Positions 8,429 through 17,282 of a stretch of DNA of 64,000 bases are shown piece after piece (within the stretch, counting starts at the first letter, position 1; each line of letters opens with the position of its first letter). The position numbers and the translations under genes are program-made. The stretch comes from Hymenobacter sp. DG25B (GTDB lineage: Bacteria; Bacteroidota; Bacteroidia; Cytophagales; Hymenobacteraceae), in contig NZ_CP010054.1 of assembly GCF_000801315.1 (NCBI RefSeq), forward strand, positions 2,480,001 to 2,544,000, read 5' to 3'. The notes under the pieces are model-generated. The model saw only the letters and a program-made list of their open reading frames with translations. It had not been told where the DNA came from and searched no databases.

Positions 8429-8481
8429 AATCAAACGTTATTTATCCGCCCCAACACCTACAGTACGCTGACCGGCCATTG

Positions 8482-9570
8482 ATGAAACACACGCTACTCA
8501 TCCTATCTGCGCTTCTTTTTTCGCGGATTGGCCTGGCCCAAACCCCTCCTACCGACTCCACGGCAGTCAGTCCCGTAACGGTTTATGGGTTTTTAGACGC
8601 GTATTACGGCTTCGATTTTCCTACTAAAAGACAACAGCGCCCCGCTTTCCTGTACTCCCATAATCGGGCTAATGAATTTGCGCTCAACAATGGCCTGCTG
8701 GGAATCCGCTACCAGCAAGGTAGCATAAGGGGGGCGCTGGCTCTGCAGGCCGGCACCTATGTAGAAGCGAATTATGCGGCCGAGCCGGAGCCGCTCCGGC
8801 ATGTGTACGAAGCCTATGCGGGCTTTCAGCCTACCCAAAATATATGGCTGGATATGGGGATTTTCTCCTCGCACATTGGGTTCGAGTCGGCCATCAGCAA
8901 AGATAACTGGACGCTGACCCGCTCAGTTATGGCGGAAAACTCGCCCTATTATGAGGCCGGGGTGCGCCTCACTTACACCCCCACGCCCCGGCTTACGCTT
9001 ACCGGACTGGTGCTGAATGGCTGGCAAAACCTGCGGGACAACAACCGCGGCAAAGCCCTGGGCACGCAGCTGCAGTGGAAACTAACAGACAGGCTCCTGC
9101 TCAACAGCAGCACTTTTTATGGCAACGAGCAGCCCCAGGACTCGGCACGTCGGCGGCGCTTCTTCCATGATTTTTACGTCACTTATGAAACCTCAAAGCG
9201 CCTGCAGCTAGCCCTGGTGTTTGATGTGGGCTTGCAGGAAGCGCCCAACCGGGTGGCCGACACCTGGCATACCGGCGCAGCCCTGGCCCGCTTTCAGCTC
9301 TCCGCTCAATGGCAAGCCACTGCCCGGGCCGAATACTATCATTCCCGGCACGGCGTGGTTATTCAATCCAGCCGCCCCCTGGCAGCTTCTCCTTTGTTTC
9401 AGGTGGCTGCCGCCTCCCTTACTACCGGCTATGCACCTACCCCGCAGCTGCTGGTGCGGCTGGAAGGCCGCGTGTGGCGCGGCAAAGCTGCCCTGTTTGA
9501 TCCAACTGCTATGGGCGCTGCCACGCATACCTATGGCAGCCTGACCTCCTCCATGGCCCTAAGCTTCTAA
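8482..9570 (+). CDS. BBP2-type outer-membrane beta-barrel porin
   Basis: A 362-residue outer-membrane protein. The signal peptide MKHTLLILSALLFSRIGLAQ is followed by a mature start with VTVYGFLDAYYGFDF, the signature of the BBP2 (putative beta-barrel porin-2, OmpL-like) family. Alternating strands with aromatic girdles run to a C-terminal Phe (SSMALSF), the barrel-assembly signal. An upstream extension of the frame overlaps the crtA-like gene and is not coding, so the ATG at 8482 was chosen. It probably shares a transcript with the crtA-like gene. The solute is unknown. Confidence 0.82.
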   Translation: MKHTLLILSALLFSRIGLAQTPPTDSTAVSPVTVYGFLDAYYGFDFPTKRQQRPAFLYSHNRANEFALNNGLLGIRYQQGSIRGALALQAGTYVEANYAAEPEPLRHVYEAYAGFQPTQNIWLDMGIFSSHIGFESAISKDNWTLTRSVMAENSPYYEAGVRLTYTPTPRLTLTGLVLNGWQNLRDNNRGKALGTQLQWKLTDRLLLNSSTFYGNEQPQDSARRRRFFHDFYVTYETSKRLQLALVFDVGLQEAPNRVADTWHTGAALARFQLSAQWQATARAEYYHSRHGVVIQSSRPLAASPLFQVAAASLTTGYAPTPQLLVRLEGRVWRGKAALFDPTAMGAATHTYGSLTSSMALSF

Positions 9571-9693
9571 GCACGAAAGCAGTAGAGCACAAGGCAACTC
9601 CCTGGTAAGCCTGGTATTACACAAAGAATTTTCAGAACATGAGGCGGTGCGGTTCTTTCCGTAATTTCGCCCCTGTCAACGAAGCAGATTACC

Positions 9694-12660
9694 ATGCCCG
9701 GCTACTACCCCCAGGATATCGAGAAGAAGTGGCAAGCCCACTGGAAAGAGCAGAATACTTTCAAAGCCGAAAACAGCTCGGATAAGCCCAAGTTTTACGT
9801 GCTGGACATGTTCCCGTATCCCTCCGGGGCGGGGCTGCACGTGGGGCACCCGCTGGGCTACATTGCTTCGGATATTGTTTCGCGCTACAAGCGCCTGCAG
9901 GGCTTTAACGTGCTGCATCCCATGGGTTTCGACTCCTTCGGCCTGCCCGCCGAGCAGTACGCCATCCAGACCGGGCAGCACCCGGCCATTACTACGGAGC
10001 AGAACATTGAAACCTACATTCGGCAGCTGAACTCCCTGGGCTTCAGCTACGACTGGAGCCGTGAAGTGCGCACCTCCGACCCCAGCTACTATAAGTGGAC
10101 GCAGTGGATTTTCCTCAAGCTGTTCAATAGCTGGTATAACCTGGACACCGACCGCGCCGAGCCGCTGAAAACCCTGCTCGATAAGTTTGCCGCCAATGGC
10201 AGCGAAGGAATCCGCGCGGCTGGGGATGAGGAGGAGCGGCACAGCTTCACAGCCGGCCAGTGGCAGTCGTTCAGCGAAAAGCAGCGTTTGCAGGCCGTGC
10301 ACCCCTACCGCCTGGCCTACCAGCAGGACACCTACGTGAACTGGTGCCCGGGCTTGGGCACGGTGCTTTCCAACGATGAAGTAAAAGACGGGCTTTCCGA
10401 GCGCGGCGGCTTCCCCGTAGAGCGCCGCCTCATGCCCCAGTGGAACCTGCGCATCACGGCCTACGCCGACCGCCTCCTGCGCGGCCTCGACCTCATCGAC
10501 TGGCCCGAAGCCGTGAAGGAAATGCAGCGCAACTGGATTGGCAAAAGCATTGGCGCCGAAGTGACGTTTGAGGTGCAGGACCACCCCAGCGCCCACATTA
10601 AGGTATACACCACCCGCGTAGACACCATTTACGGCGCCACTTTCCTGGTGCTGGCTCCCGAGCACGAGCTGGTAACGGAGCTGACCACGCCTGAGCAGAA
10701 GGAGCACATTGAGGAGTACATTAACGCCACCAAGCGCCGCTCGGAGCGCGACCGGATGGCCGATACTAAAACCGTTTCGGGCGCCTTCACGGGCAGCTTC
10801 GCCATTAACCCGGTAAGCGGCGAGCCGGTGCAGATCTGGATTGCCGACTATGTGCTGGCCGGCTACGGCACCGGCGCCGTAATGGCCGTACCCAGCGGCG
10901 ACCAGCGCGACTATGTGTTTGCCAGGCACTTCAACCTGCCCATTATTCAGGTAACCGACGCGCAGCAGAACCTGGAAGAGCAGGCCGACCCCACCAAGGA
11001 AGGCCACTACATCAACTCGGGCATCATCAACGGCCTCGGCTACAAAGAGGCTACCCAAAAGCTCATTGCCTACCTGGAAGAGAAAGGCCAGGGCAAAGGC
11101 AAAACCAACTTCCGTATCCGCGACGCCATCTTCGGCCGCCAGCGCTACTGGGGCGAGCCCATCCCGATTTACTACAAGGACGGTGTAGCCTACGGCGTGG
11201 CTGAAGCCGACCTGCCGCTGGTGCTCCCGGAAATTGACGAGTACAAGCCCACCGAAACCGGCGAGCCGCCCCTGGGCCGCGCCAAGGACTGGAAATATAA
11301 AGGTCAGTACGAGTACGAGCTGAGCACCATGCCCGGCTGGGCCGGCTCCTCCTGGTACTACCTGCGCTACATGGACCCCACCAACGAAACCCGTTTTGTG
11401 GGCGAAGAAGCCGAGAAATACTGGAAGAACGTAGACTTATATCTCGGTGGTGCAGAGCATGCTACGGGCCATTTGCTCTACTCCCGCTTCTGGCACCTGT
11501 TCCTGAAAGATCTGGGCCTGGTAACAGCCGATGAGCCCTTCCAGAAGCTGATTAACCAGGGTATGATTTTGGGCCGCTCGAACTTCGTGTATCGGTTGAA
11601 TATTATCTACACTCAAGCCGACGAAACAAATGAAATGCAGAAGCTGAATGGTCCAGTGGTGTTTGTATCGAAAGGCATCTATGAAGAACTCAGCGGTGTA
11701 GGCGTACTTGAAGCTCTGCATGACAAAACCGGCAAAGTCCGGAGCAGACTTAAGGAAATAATGCGGAGTCTGATGAACCCAGTAGATACGAACGCTTCAT
11801 TTGCTAGCGTCACCTTCGGCAACCCGGCATTCACACCCCTGCACGTAGATGTGAACATTGTAGAAAACGATGTACTCGATATTGAAGCCTTCAAGAACTG
11901 GCGCGAGGAGTATTCCAACGCTGAGTTCATCCTCGAAGATAACGGCACCTACGTGTGCGGTGTCGAGGTGGAGAAGATGTCGAAGTCGAAGTACAATGTG
12001 GTGAGCCCCGATGTTCTCATTGAGAAGTTTGGGGCCGATGCGTTGCGCCTGTACGAAATGTTCCTGGGGCCGCTGGAGCAGTTCAAGCCTTGGAATACCA
12101 ACGGCATGAGCGGCGTTTCCGGCTTCCTCAAGAAGCTCTGGCGCCTATACCACCCGCAGGATGGCGACTTTGCGGTTACCGATGAGGCAGCTACGCCGCA
12201 GGAGCTGAAAGCGCTGCACAAGGCCATTAAGAAGGTAGAGGAAGACATTGAGCGGTTCAGCTTCAACACCACTGTGAGTGCCCTCATGATTACGGTGAAC
12301 GAGCTAACGGCCCTGGACTCGCACAAGCGGGCCGTGCTGGAGCCGCTGGTGGTACTGATTTCGCCCTACGCACCCCACCTGGCGGAGGAGCTGTGGCAGA
12401 AGCTGGGCCACGCGGCCGGCAGCATCAGCTCCGCCTCCTACCCAGAGTTCAGGGAAGAGTATCTGGTAGAAGACACGGTTACCTACCCGATAGCCATCAA
12501 CGGCAAAGTGCGCGAGCAGCTACAGTTTGCCGCCACCGCCACCCCCGCCGAAATTGAAGCCGCCGTGCGCGCCACGGATATCCTGGCCCGCTTCGCCGAG
12601 GGCAAAGAAGCCAAAAAGGTAATTGTAGTACCTGGCCGCATGGTAAACGTGGTGGTGTAA
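9694..12660 (+). CDS. leuS: Leucyl-tRNA synthetase
   Basis: A 988-residue class I aminoacyl-tRNA synthetase that charges tRNA-Leu and edits mischarged products. The HIGH-type motif is HVGH at residues 49-52, the KMSKS motif at 761-765, the CP1 editing domain lies around residues 290-490 (with GTGAVMAVPSGDQRDY), and the anticodon-binding and C-terminal domains follow. The protein is longer than the roughly 920-940 residues I expect for the phylum: between SNFVYR (to residue 634) and PLHVDVNIVEN (from 715) there are 80 residues where I expect about 20, and the DNA there is visibly AT-richer. The frame stays open and the catalytic motifs are intact, so the enzyme should work. Terminated by a strong hairpin. 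Confidence 0.97.
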   Translation: MPGYYPQDIEKKWQAHWKEQNTFKAENSSDKPKFYVLDMFPYPSGAGLHVGHPLGYIASDIVSRYKRLQGFNVLHPMGFDSFGLPAEQYAIQTGQHPAITTEQNIETYIRQLNSLGFSYDWSREVRTSDPSYYKWTQWIFLKLFNSWYNLDTDRAEPLKTLLDKFAANGSEGIRAAGDEEERHSFTAGQWQSFSEKQRLQAVHPYRLAYQQDTYVNWCPGLGTVLSNDEVKDGLSERGGFPVERRLMPQWNLRITAYADRLLRGLDLIDWPEAVKEMQRNWIGKSIGAEVTFEVQDHPSAHIKVYTTRVDTIYGATFLVLAPEHELVTELTTPEQKEHIEEYINATKRRSERDRMADTKTVSGAFTGSFAINPVSGEPVQIWIADYVLAGYGTGAVMAVPSGDQRDYVFARHFNLPIIQVTDAQQNLEEQADPTKEGHYINSGIINGLGYKEATQKLIAYLEEKGQGKGKTNFRIRDAIFGRQRYWGEPIPIYYKDGVAYGVAEADLPLVLPEIDEYKPTETGEPPLGRAKDWKYKGQYEYELSTMPGWAGSSWYYLRYMDPTNETRFVGEEAEKYWKNVDLYLGGAEHATGHLLYSRFWHLFLKDLGLVTADEPFQKLINQGMILGRSNFVYRLNIIYTQADETNEMQKLNGPVVFVSKGIYEELSGVGVLEALHDKTGKVRSRLKEIMRSLMNPVDTNASFASVTFGNPAFTPLHVDVNIVENDVLDIEAFKNWREEYSNAEFILEDNGTYVCGVEVEKMSKSKYNVVSPDVLIEKFGADALRLYEMFLGPLEQFKPWNTNGMSGVSGFLKKLWRLYHPQDGDFAVTDEAATPQELKALHKAIKKVEEDIERFSFNTTVSALMITVNELTALDSHKRAVLEPLVVLISPYAPHLAEELWQKLGHAAGSISSASYPEFREEYLVEDTVTYPIAINGKVREQLQFAATATPAEIEAAVRATDILARFAEGKEAKKVIVVPGRMVNVVV

Positions 12661-12680
12661 GTACCCATCTACACGAAAGC

Positions 12681-12717
12681 AAAAGGCCCGCTGGTTAGCT
12701 CCAGCGGGCCTTTTTTA
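12681..12717 (+). terminator. Rho-independent terminator of leuS
   Basis: Stem AAAAGGCCCGCTGG/CCAGCGGGCCTTTT with a six-base loop and a T run, 20 bases after the stop. Confidence 0.9.
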
Positions 12718-12741
12718 TTTCATCTTCTCCTCTATTCTCAC

Positions 12742-12861
12742 CACGCCCCTCTGTCATCCTGAGCTTGCGAAGGACCTTCTCACGGCTGAACGACTTGCGT
12801 AACAACGACTCGTTCCAACGTGAGAAGGTCCTTCGCAAGCTCAGGATGACAGAGGGGCGTG
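12742..12861. repeat. Class B long hairpin repeat (43-bp arms)
   Basis: Perfect inverted arms at 12742-12784 and 12819-12861, the longest in the window. Core words are GTCATCCTGAGC and AAGGACCTTCTCACG; the loop GCTGAACGAC...CGTTCCAACG is nearly the same as in the nested copy at 19.2 kb. It lies between leuS and the bestrophin gene. Confidence 0.92.
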
Positions 12862-12936
12862 GGAACACCTCTGGTGTTACTAAAGTTGTGGCTGGCGAGC
12901 AGCAGCCAAATCCGTGGTTCAACCGTAAGCGGGCGT

Positions 12937-13857
12937 ATGATTATCCGACCTAAGTACAACTGGTTTCAGATGCTGTTTGTGTGGCAGGGCTCGGTTCTGC
13001 CGCAGATTCTGCCCCGGCTCTTCCTGTTGTTTGTATTGTCGGTGGTGGTGACGTACTACCACGGCACCATTTTTCAGTACAGAATACCTCTCACGGCGGC
13101 TCCCTTCACGCTGTTTGGGGTGGCGCTGGCCATCTTTCTGGGGTTTTATAACACCGTCAGCTACGACCGTTTCTGGGAGGGGCGCAAGCTGTGGGGTGCC
13201 CTGCTCAACGACAGCCGCTCCCTGGCCCGCCAGGCCCTTACCATGAGCGGCTACCCCCCCAATTCGGCGGAGGTGGCGCACTTCATGCAGCTGCTCATAG
13301 CCTGCACCCATACCCTCAGGCATCAGCTGCGTCTCACTGACCCTTCGGCTGACTTGCAGCGCCTGCTTCCGCCCCATCTGGCCGACGCCGTGCAGCAGGC
13401 ACATTTTAAGCCCATTATGCTGCTGCGCGAAATGGGCCGCTGGTTGCAGCAGGCCCGCGCCGCCGGCCTGCTGGATACCAACACCCAACTCGCTTTCGAC
13501 CAAAACTTCAATAAGATTTCCGACATAGTGGGCGGCTGTGAGCGACTGGCCAGCACCCCCGTGCCCTACACTTATAGCGTGCTGCTGCACCGCACGGTGT
13601 ATCTCTACTGCTTTCTGCTGCCGTTTGGGCTGGTGGAAAGCATCACCTGGGCCACGCCGCTGGTGGTAGTATTCATCGGCTACACTTTTATGGCACTGGA
13701 TGCCATTATCAGCGAAATTGAAGAGCCGTTCGGCACGCAACCCAACGACCTGGCCCTCAACTCCATGAGCTACATGATTGAAACCACGCTGCGCGAAATG
13801 GCCGGCCAGCCCGTGCCGGAGTGGCCGGCCCCGCATACGGGCTATAGGTTTGATTAG
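12937..13857 (+). CDS. Bestrophin family chloride-channel-like membrane protein
   Basis: A 306-residue bestrophin (UPF0187/RFP-TM) protein, a pentameric anion or cation channel in the inner membrane. Typical features are the N-terminal helix VLPQILPRLFLLFVLSVV, LTAAPFTLFGVALAIFLGFYNTVSYDRFWEGRKLWG (positions about 48-83), and VFIGYTFMALDAIISEIEEPFG near the C-terminus, which is the family's calcium-clasp-like region. The frame extends upstream to 12859, but this lies in the hairpin repeat, so the ATG at 12937 was preferred. It is monocistronic. Ion specificity is unknown. Confidence 0.88.
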   Translation: MIIRPKYNWFQMLFVWQGSVLPQILPRLFLLFVLSVVVTYYHGTIFQYRIPLTAAPFTLFGVALAIFLGFYNTVSYDRFWEGRKLWGALLNDSRSLARQALTMSGYPPNSAEVAHFMQLLIACTHTLRHQLRLTDPSADLQRLLPPHLADAVQQAHFKPIMLLREMGRWLQQARAAGLLDTNTQLAFDQNFNKISDIVGGCERLASTPVPYTYSVLLHRTVYLYCFLLPFGLVESITWATPLVVVFIGYTFMALDAIISEIEEPFGTQPNDLALNSMSYMIETTLREMAGQPVPEWPAPHTGYRFD

Positions 13858-13905
13858 AGGTGTCTTACTGCCCTAACAACACACTGACTTCGGCGGCTGG
13901 CCGGT

Positions 13906-14265
13906 CTACTCCTGCGGCCCGGCCACTTCTTCCCGTACGGCGCGGGGCAGCGAGGCCAGTACCAGGTTATAGGAATGATCAATCCACTCCTGCAGCTGCT
14001 CATTGGTTACGCCGGTTCCTACCTGCACCGTGTTCCAGTGCTTCTTATTCATGTGGTAGCCGGGCTGCACGTAATCATATTTCTCCCGCAGCTCAATGGC
14101 AAACTCCGGGTCGCACTTCAGGTTCACGCTGCCGAACGTGTCGATATCCGTGAGGGCAAAGATTTTGCCGCCCACCTTAAACACCAGAGTGTCGGGGCCG
14201 AAGGGCGTTTCCTCCGATACGCCGGGCTTGAGCAGGCAATAGTCGCGGAAGTCTTCAATATTCAT
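13906..14265 (-). CDS. MmcQ/YjbR family protein
   Basis: A 119-residue cytoplasmic protein of the MmcQ/YjbR family, a double-wing DNA-binding-like fold of unknown biological role. Signatures: MNIEDFRDYCLLKPGVSEETPFG at the start, VFKVGGKIFALTDID, VNLKCDPE, and the C-terminal YHMNKKHWNTV with ITDEQL-like helix (VTNEQLQEWIDHSYNLV). The length is normal. It faces the bestrophin gene. DNA binding is inferred from the fold and not shown by any feature here. Confidence 0.88.
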   Translation of the reverse strand: MNIEDFRDYCLLKPGVSEETPFGPDTLVFKVGGKIFALTDIDTFGSVNLKCDPEFAIELREKYDYVQPGYHMNKKHWNTVQVGTGVTNEQLQEWIDHSYNLVLASLPRAVREEVAGPQE

Positions 14266-14280
14266 GGGAATTCAGTTTAC

Positions 14281-14352
14281 AGATGCCAGTGGGGAGTTGC
14301 CAGTTCATCCGATGAGCTCTGATACCCGGCAACTTTCAACTGGCAACTGATT
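14281..14352. repeat. Short inverted repeat with GCCAGTTGCC words
   Basis: AGTTGCCAGTT near 14295 pairs with AACTGGCAACT near 14337-14349. It sits between the MmcQ and DUF6728 genes and may be the terminator of the latter. Confidence 0.45.
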
Positions 14353-14529
14353 TTACCGGACAAACCAGCGGTAGAGCAGCACCAGCAAGCCAACCACGAA
14401 CATGGCCATGCTCAGCTTATTGATGAAGTGCATGGAGCGCAGGTTGAAGTTGGTTTTACGGTTAGGATCATTCTTGCGGAAGAAATAACCAAACACGGGT
14501 CCTAAATCGAAGAGGCCTTTGGAACGCAT
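14353..14529 (-). CDS. DUF6728-like small membrane protein
   Basis: A 58-residue protein too short for most gene callers. It begins MRSKGLFDLGPVFGYFFRK, continues with DPNRKTNFNLRSMHFINKLS and ends in one membrane helix (MAMFVVGLLVLLYRWFVR). I recognise this as the DUF6728 pattern of Bacteroidota: FRYFFRKKDPNRP-like basic segment, N-x-N-L-R-x-MH-x-IN, then a single helix. The role is unknown; the basic amphipathic N-terminus suggests a cytoplasmic face with a C-terminal anchor. It is in the same direction as the MmcQ gene with about 90 bases between. Confidence 0.75.
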   Translation of the reverse strand: MRSKGLFDLGPVFGYFFRKNDPNRKTNFNLRSMHFINKLSMAMFVVGLLVLLYRWFVR

Positions 14530-15403
14530 AAACTTGACAAAATACCCCGCCGAGGAAGGGAGTGAATAAGTAAAACTACAACAAAAAGCTATTCAGGCTC
14601 TGTAAGGTTTGCCGGGATAAAAAGCCCCGCCCGTAGCTAACCAGGCTTTGGTAGAAGGGCACTTAAGCCTAACCATAAGACAAACGCCGCCCTCGTTTTC
14701 CAGCACCTGCATGCTTTCCAATGAAACAAGTAGCCCGGGGCCATAGTTGCGGGCGCTGGGAGAAATATATGTCAGCAGCTATCAGCTTCCCCGGTATATA
14801 CTCTTAGCTAAAGATGCTTAAAGAAGTTTATCGAAACTGAGGTGAATGGCCTGCTGGGTTGGTCGAAGCATCTCGCGTGCTGATGTCATCAAACCATTGT
14901 CATGCTGAGCGCAGTCGAAGCATCTCGCTAGTGTGGTATACCACTGCAACGAAGCGGTAGAGATGCTTCGACTGCGCTCAGCATGACAGGAACGGGGTTC
15001 TCTAATAAGTTTTACAGTTATCAACCTCACCATTTTCTGCGTTTTGAGTCTCGCTGCTGCGCCGGCATTCCGCAAATGAACAGATTAATTCGAGGCATGG
15101 AAGCCACCTCCTGTTTATCAGCATATTTATATAGCTGAATGCAGAGCCCTAAACTATGATATGCCCCCCAGAAGGTAATTGAAGAAGGCTTATTTGCTGG
15201 AAACGAGCCAACACAGTCTTCTATCAAATAGAATTTTATGAGCTGTATACCCCTTTTTCCCTCCTGACTAACCGGCGCTGGAAGCAACCAAATTCATCCA
15301 TAATTATTCATAAAAATTATCCCGTTATTAAATTTTATTTCGCGGAATATTCAAATAAATTGCCTGACTATCAGGCTTCCCTAAGCGGGGTTAAGCCGCG
15401 AAG
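14530..15403. other. Gene-poor region with one hairpin repeat
   Basis: About 870 bases with no gene I can support. It contains the class A hairpin at 14898-14988 with a broken extra arm at 14861-14886. The part from about 15000 to 15400 is AT-rich and probably carries the promoter of the serine hydrolase. Frames in both directions have unlikely composition; one of them (14818-15075, minus) is only the translation of the repeat. Confidence 0.6.
14861..14988. repeat. Class A long hairpin repeat with an extra partial arm
   Basis: Arms TGTCATGCTGAGCGCAGTCG... at 14899-14927 and their complement at 14960-14988. A partial left arm (GGTCGAAGCATCTCGCGTGCTGATGT) sits just before it at 14861-14886, with the same loop word as the 19.1-kb and 34.2-kb copies, so two copies have been juxtaposed and one has decayed. 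Confidence 0.85.
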
Positions 15404-15427
15404 TTGGAACGTGTAGTCGGCAAACAT

Positions 15428-17206
15428 TTGAAACAAATTTTTACGCTTCTGCTAGTCCTGCTGGGCTTGCGTGCATCTGCTCAAACCGGTATCCCCGTTC
15501 CCCAGCTCGCGCATTGCGACACGGCTATCCTGCAGTTTATGAAGCGCTGGGACGTGCTGGGCGCTTCCGTGGCCATCAGCAAAGATGGCCAGCTGGTCTA
15601 CGACCGGGCTTTCGGCTACGCCGACCAGGCCCGCCAGCTTCCTATGCAGCCCTACCACCTGCTGCGGGTGGCCAGCCTCTCCAAACCCGTTACGGCCATT
15701 GCCATTATGAAGCTGGTGGAAGATGGCCGCATCAGCCTCAGCCACAAGGCATTTGGCCCCGCTGGTTACCTGCAAAGTCCTTACTACCTCAGCGTTATTG
15801 CCGATAAGCGCATCTATGATATAACGGTGCAACAGCTGCTGGAGCACAGCGCCGGCTGGGACCGGGCCGTACCCTGCGACGGCCACTCCGGCTGCGACCC
15901 TATCGACTTTCCCCTGGCCGTGAGCAAGGCCATGCACGCGCCCAACCCCGTCGGCGACTCCACCCTCATCCGCTACCTGCTGAAGCGTGGGCTGAACACG
16001 GCCCCCGGTAAGCATTATGCCTATTCAAACATAGGGTATTTGGTGCTGGGCAAGATAATAGAGCAGGTAACGCACCAGCGGTATGAGGCCTGGGTGACGG
16101 AGCACGTGCTACGCCCGGCCGGCGTGCTGGAGGCACACCTGGGCCATAACCTGCCCGATGCCCGCCAGGAGCGGGAAACCGAGTATCAGGGCCGCGGCCG
16201 CCGGGCCTCCTGCTACGGCACCGGGCAAAAAGTACCCCTCAGCTACGGTGGCTTCAATCTGGAAGCCATGAATGCCCATGGCGGCTGGATTTTCTCGGCC
16301 CGCGACCTGGTGCGGCTGCTGCTGGCCGCCGATGGGTTCAACTCCCGGGCTGATCTGCTCTCAGCCTCTACCATTGAAACCATGACCTCGCCATCGGCCG
16401 CCAACCCGGCCTACGGCAAAGGCTGGATGCTAAACCAGGATACCTGGCGGCATACCGGCCTTATTGATGGCACTGCCAGCTACCTGGCGCGCACGCCCGA
16501 TGGCTACACCTGGGCTATTCTGCTGAACTCCAACGCCAACCCGGCGGCCTTCTGGAAGGCGCTGGATAAGCTGGGCCGCACCTGCGTGCAGGGCGCCGAA
16601 AGCTGGCCCCGGCATGATTTGTTTCCGCCGGAAATCAACGCTTCTGAGCTCACCGCCACCACCTCTAAAACCGAGGCCGCCCGCCTGCGCTGGACCAATG
16701 GCAACGGCACCCGGCGCCTGGTGCTGGTGAAAGCCGATACACCGGTAAATGCCTTCCCTCAGGATGGCGTCAGCTACACGGCGCATACCTCCTTCGGGCT
16801 GGGCCAGCGACTGGGTTCGGAAACCTTTGTGGTCAGCAATGAGGAGGATAATGATGTGCTGATCCGGAACCTGAACCCCCACCGCCAGTACTACGCCCGG
16901 GTGGTGGAGTACCGGCAGGACGAAACCACCAACAACCTGCCCATATACACATTGGAAGGCAACCCCGTGCTGGTGCTGAACAGCAAAGAGCCGGTTCTGG
17001 CCGTGGTTCGGGCTTCGGTAAACGCACTGCTTTCGCGCTATTTCCAGCGTAGCCCTCCTATTGTGGCCCTGCATACGCCGGAGCCCCGGACCGCATCAGA
17101 AGAGTCAGAGCTGACTCCCCGCGACCTGCAGGCAGCCTGGCCCACCAAACCCTATTTGCTTCCCCAGCAGCTGCCCGTGCAGGAGGAAGCAACGCAGATA
17201 AATTAG
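15428..17206 (+). CDS. Secreted serine hydrolase (class C beta-lactamase-like) with C-terminal FN3-like domain
   Basis: A 592-residue exported protein. From the TTG at 15428 the signal peptide is canonical (KQIFTLLLVLLGLRASAQ); an in-frame TTG at 15404 would add eight residues. The serine beta-lactamase/DD-peptidase domain has SxxK as S83-L-S-K86 (VASLSKPVTA), YxN as Y199-S-N201 and a late NAHGGWIFSARD. The usual substrates of this family are peptides, esters or beta-lactams, so the true role is open. Residues about 420-530 (LRWTNGNGTRRLVLVKAD ... YYARVVEYR) look like the fibronectin-III-like domain common in secreted proteins of this phylum. No ATG start exists; monocistronic. Confidence 0.85.
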   Translation: MKQIFTLLLVLLGLRASAQTGIPVPQLAHCDTAILQFMKRWDVLGASVAISKDGQLVYDRAFGYADQARQLPMQPYHLLRVASLSKPVTAIAIMKLVEDGRISLSHKAFGPAGYLQSPYYLSVIADKRIYDITVQQLLEHSAGWDRAVPCDGHSGCDPIDFPLAVSKAMHAPNPVGDSTLIRYLLKRGLNTAPGKHYAYSNIGYLVLGKIIEQVTHQRYEAWVTEHVLRPAGVLEAHLGHNLPDARQERETEYQGRGRRASCYGTGQKVPLSYGGFNLEAMNAHGGWIFSARDLVRLLLAADGFNSRADLLSASTIETMTSPSAANPAYGKGWMLNQDTWRHTGLIDGTASYLARTPDGYTWAILLNSNANPAAFWKALDKLGRTCVQGAESWPRHDLFPPEINASELTATTSKTEAARLRWTNGNGTRRLVLVKADTPVNAFPQDGVSYTAHTSFGLGQRLGSETFVVSNEEDNDVLIRNLNPHRQYYARVVEYRQDETTNNLPIYTLEGNPVLVLNSKEPVLAVVRASVNALLSRYFQRSPPIVALHTPEPRTASEESELTPRDLQAAWPTKPYLLPQQLPVQEEATQIN

Positions 17207-17282
17207 GCCGCAGGAAGCTACGGGTGGGCAACGAGGGCTGGTTTCCCTTATCTTCGCCTATTCCCGTTTACTCCCTGCCTGT

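Noticed and set aside
8131..8481. Upstream extension of the BBP2 porin frame
   Set aside because: It overlaps the crtA-like gene in another frame and would hide the signal peptide at 8482.
14818..15075. An 85-residue minus-strand frame with CHAERSRSIS...
   Set aside because: It is the translation of a class A hairpin repeat, not a gene.
15027..15287. An 86-residue minus-strand frame
   Set aside because: Composition unlike coding regions nearby, no domain, lies in an AT-rich non-coding spacer.
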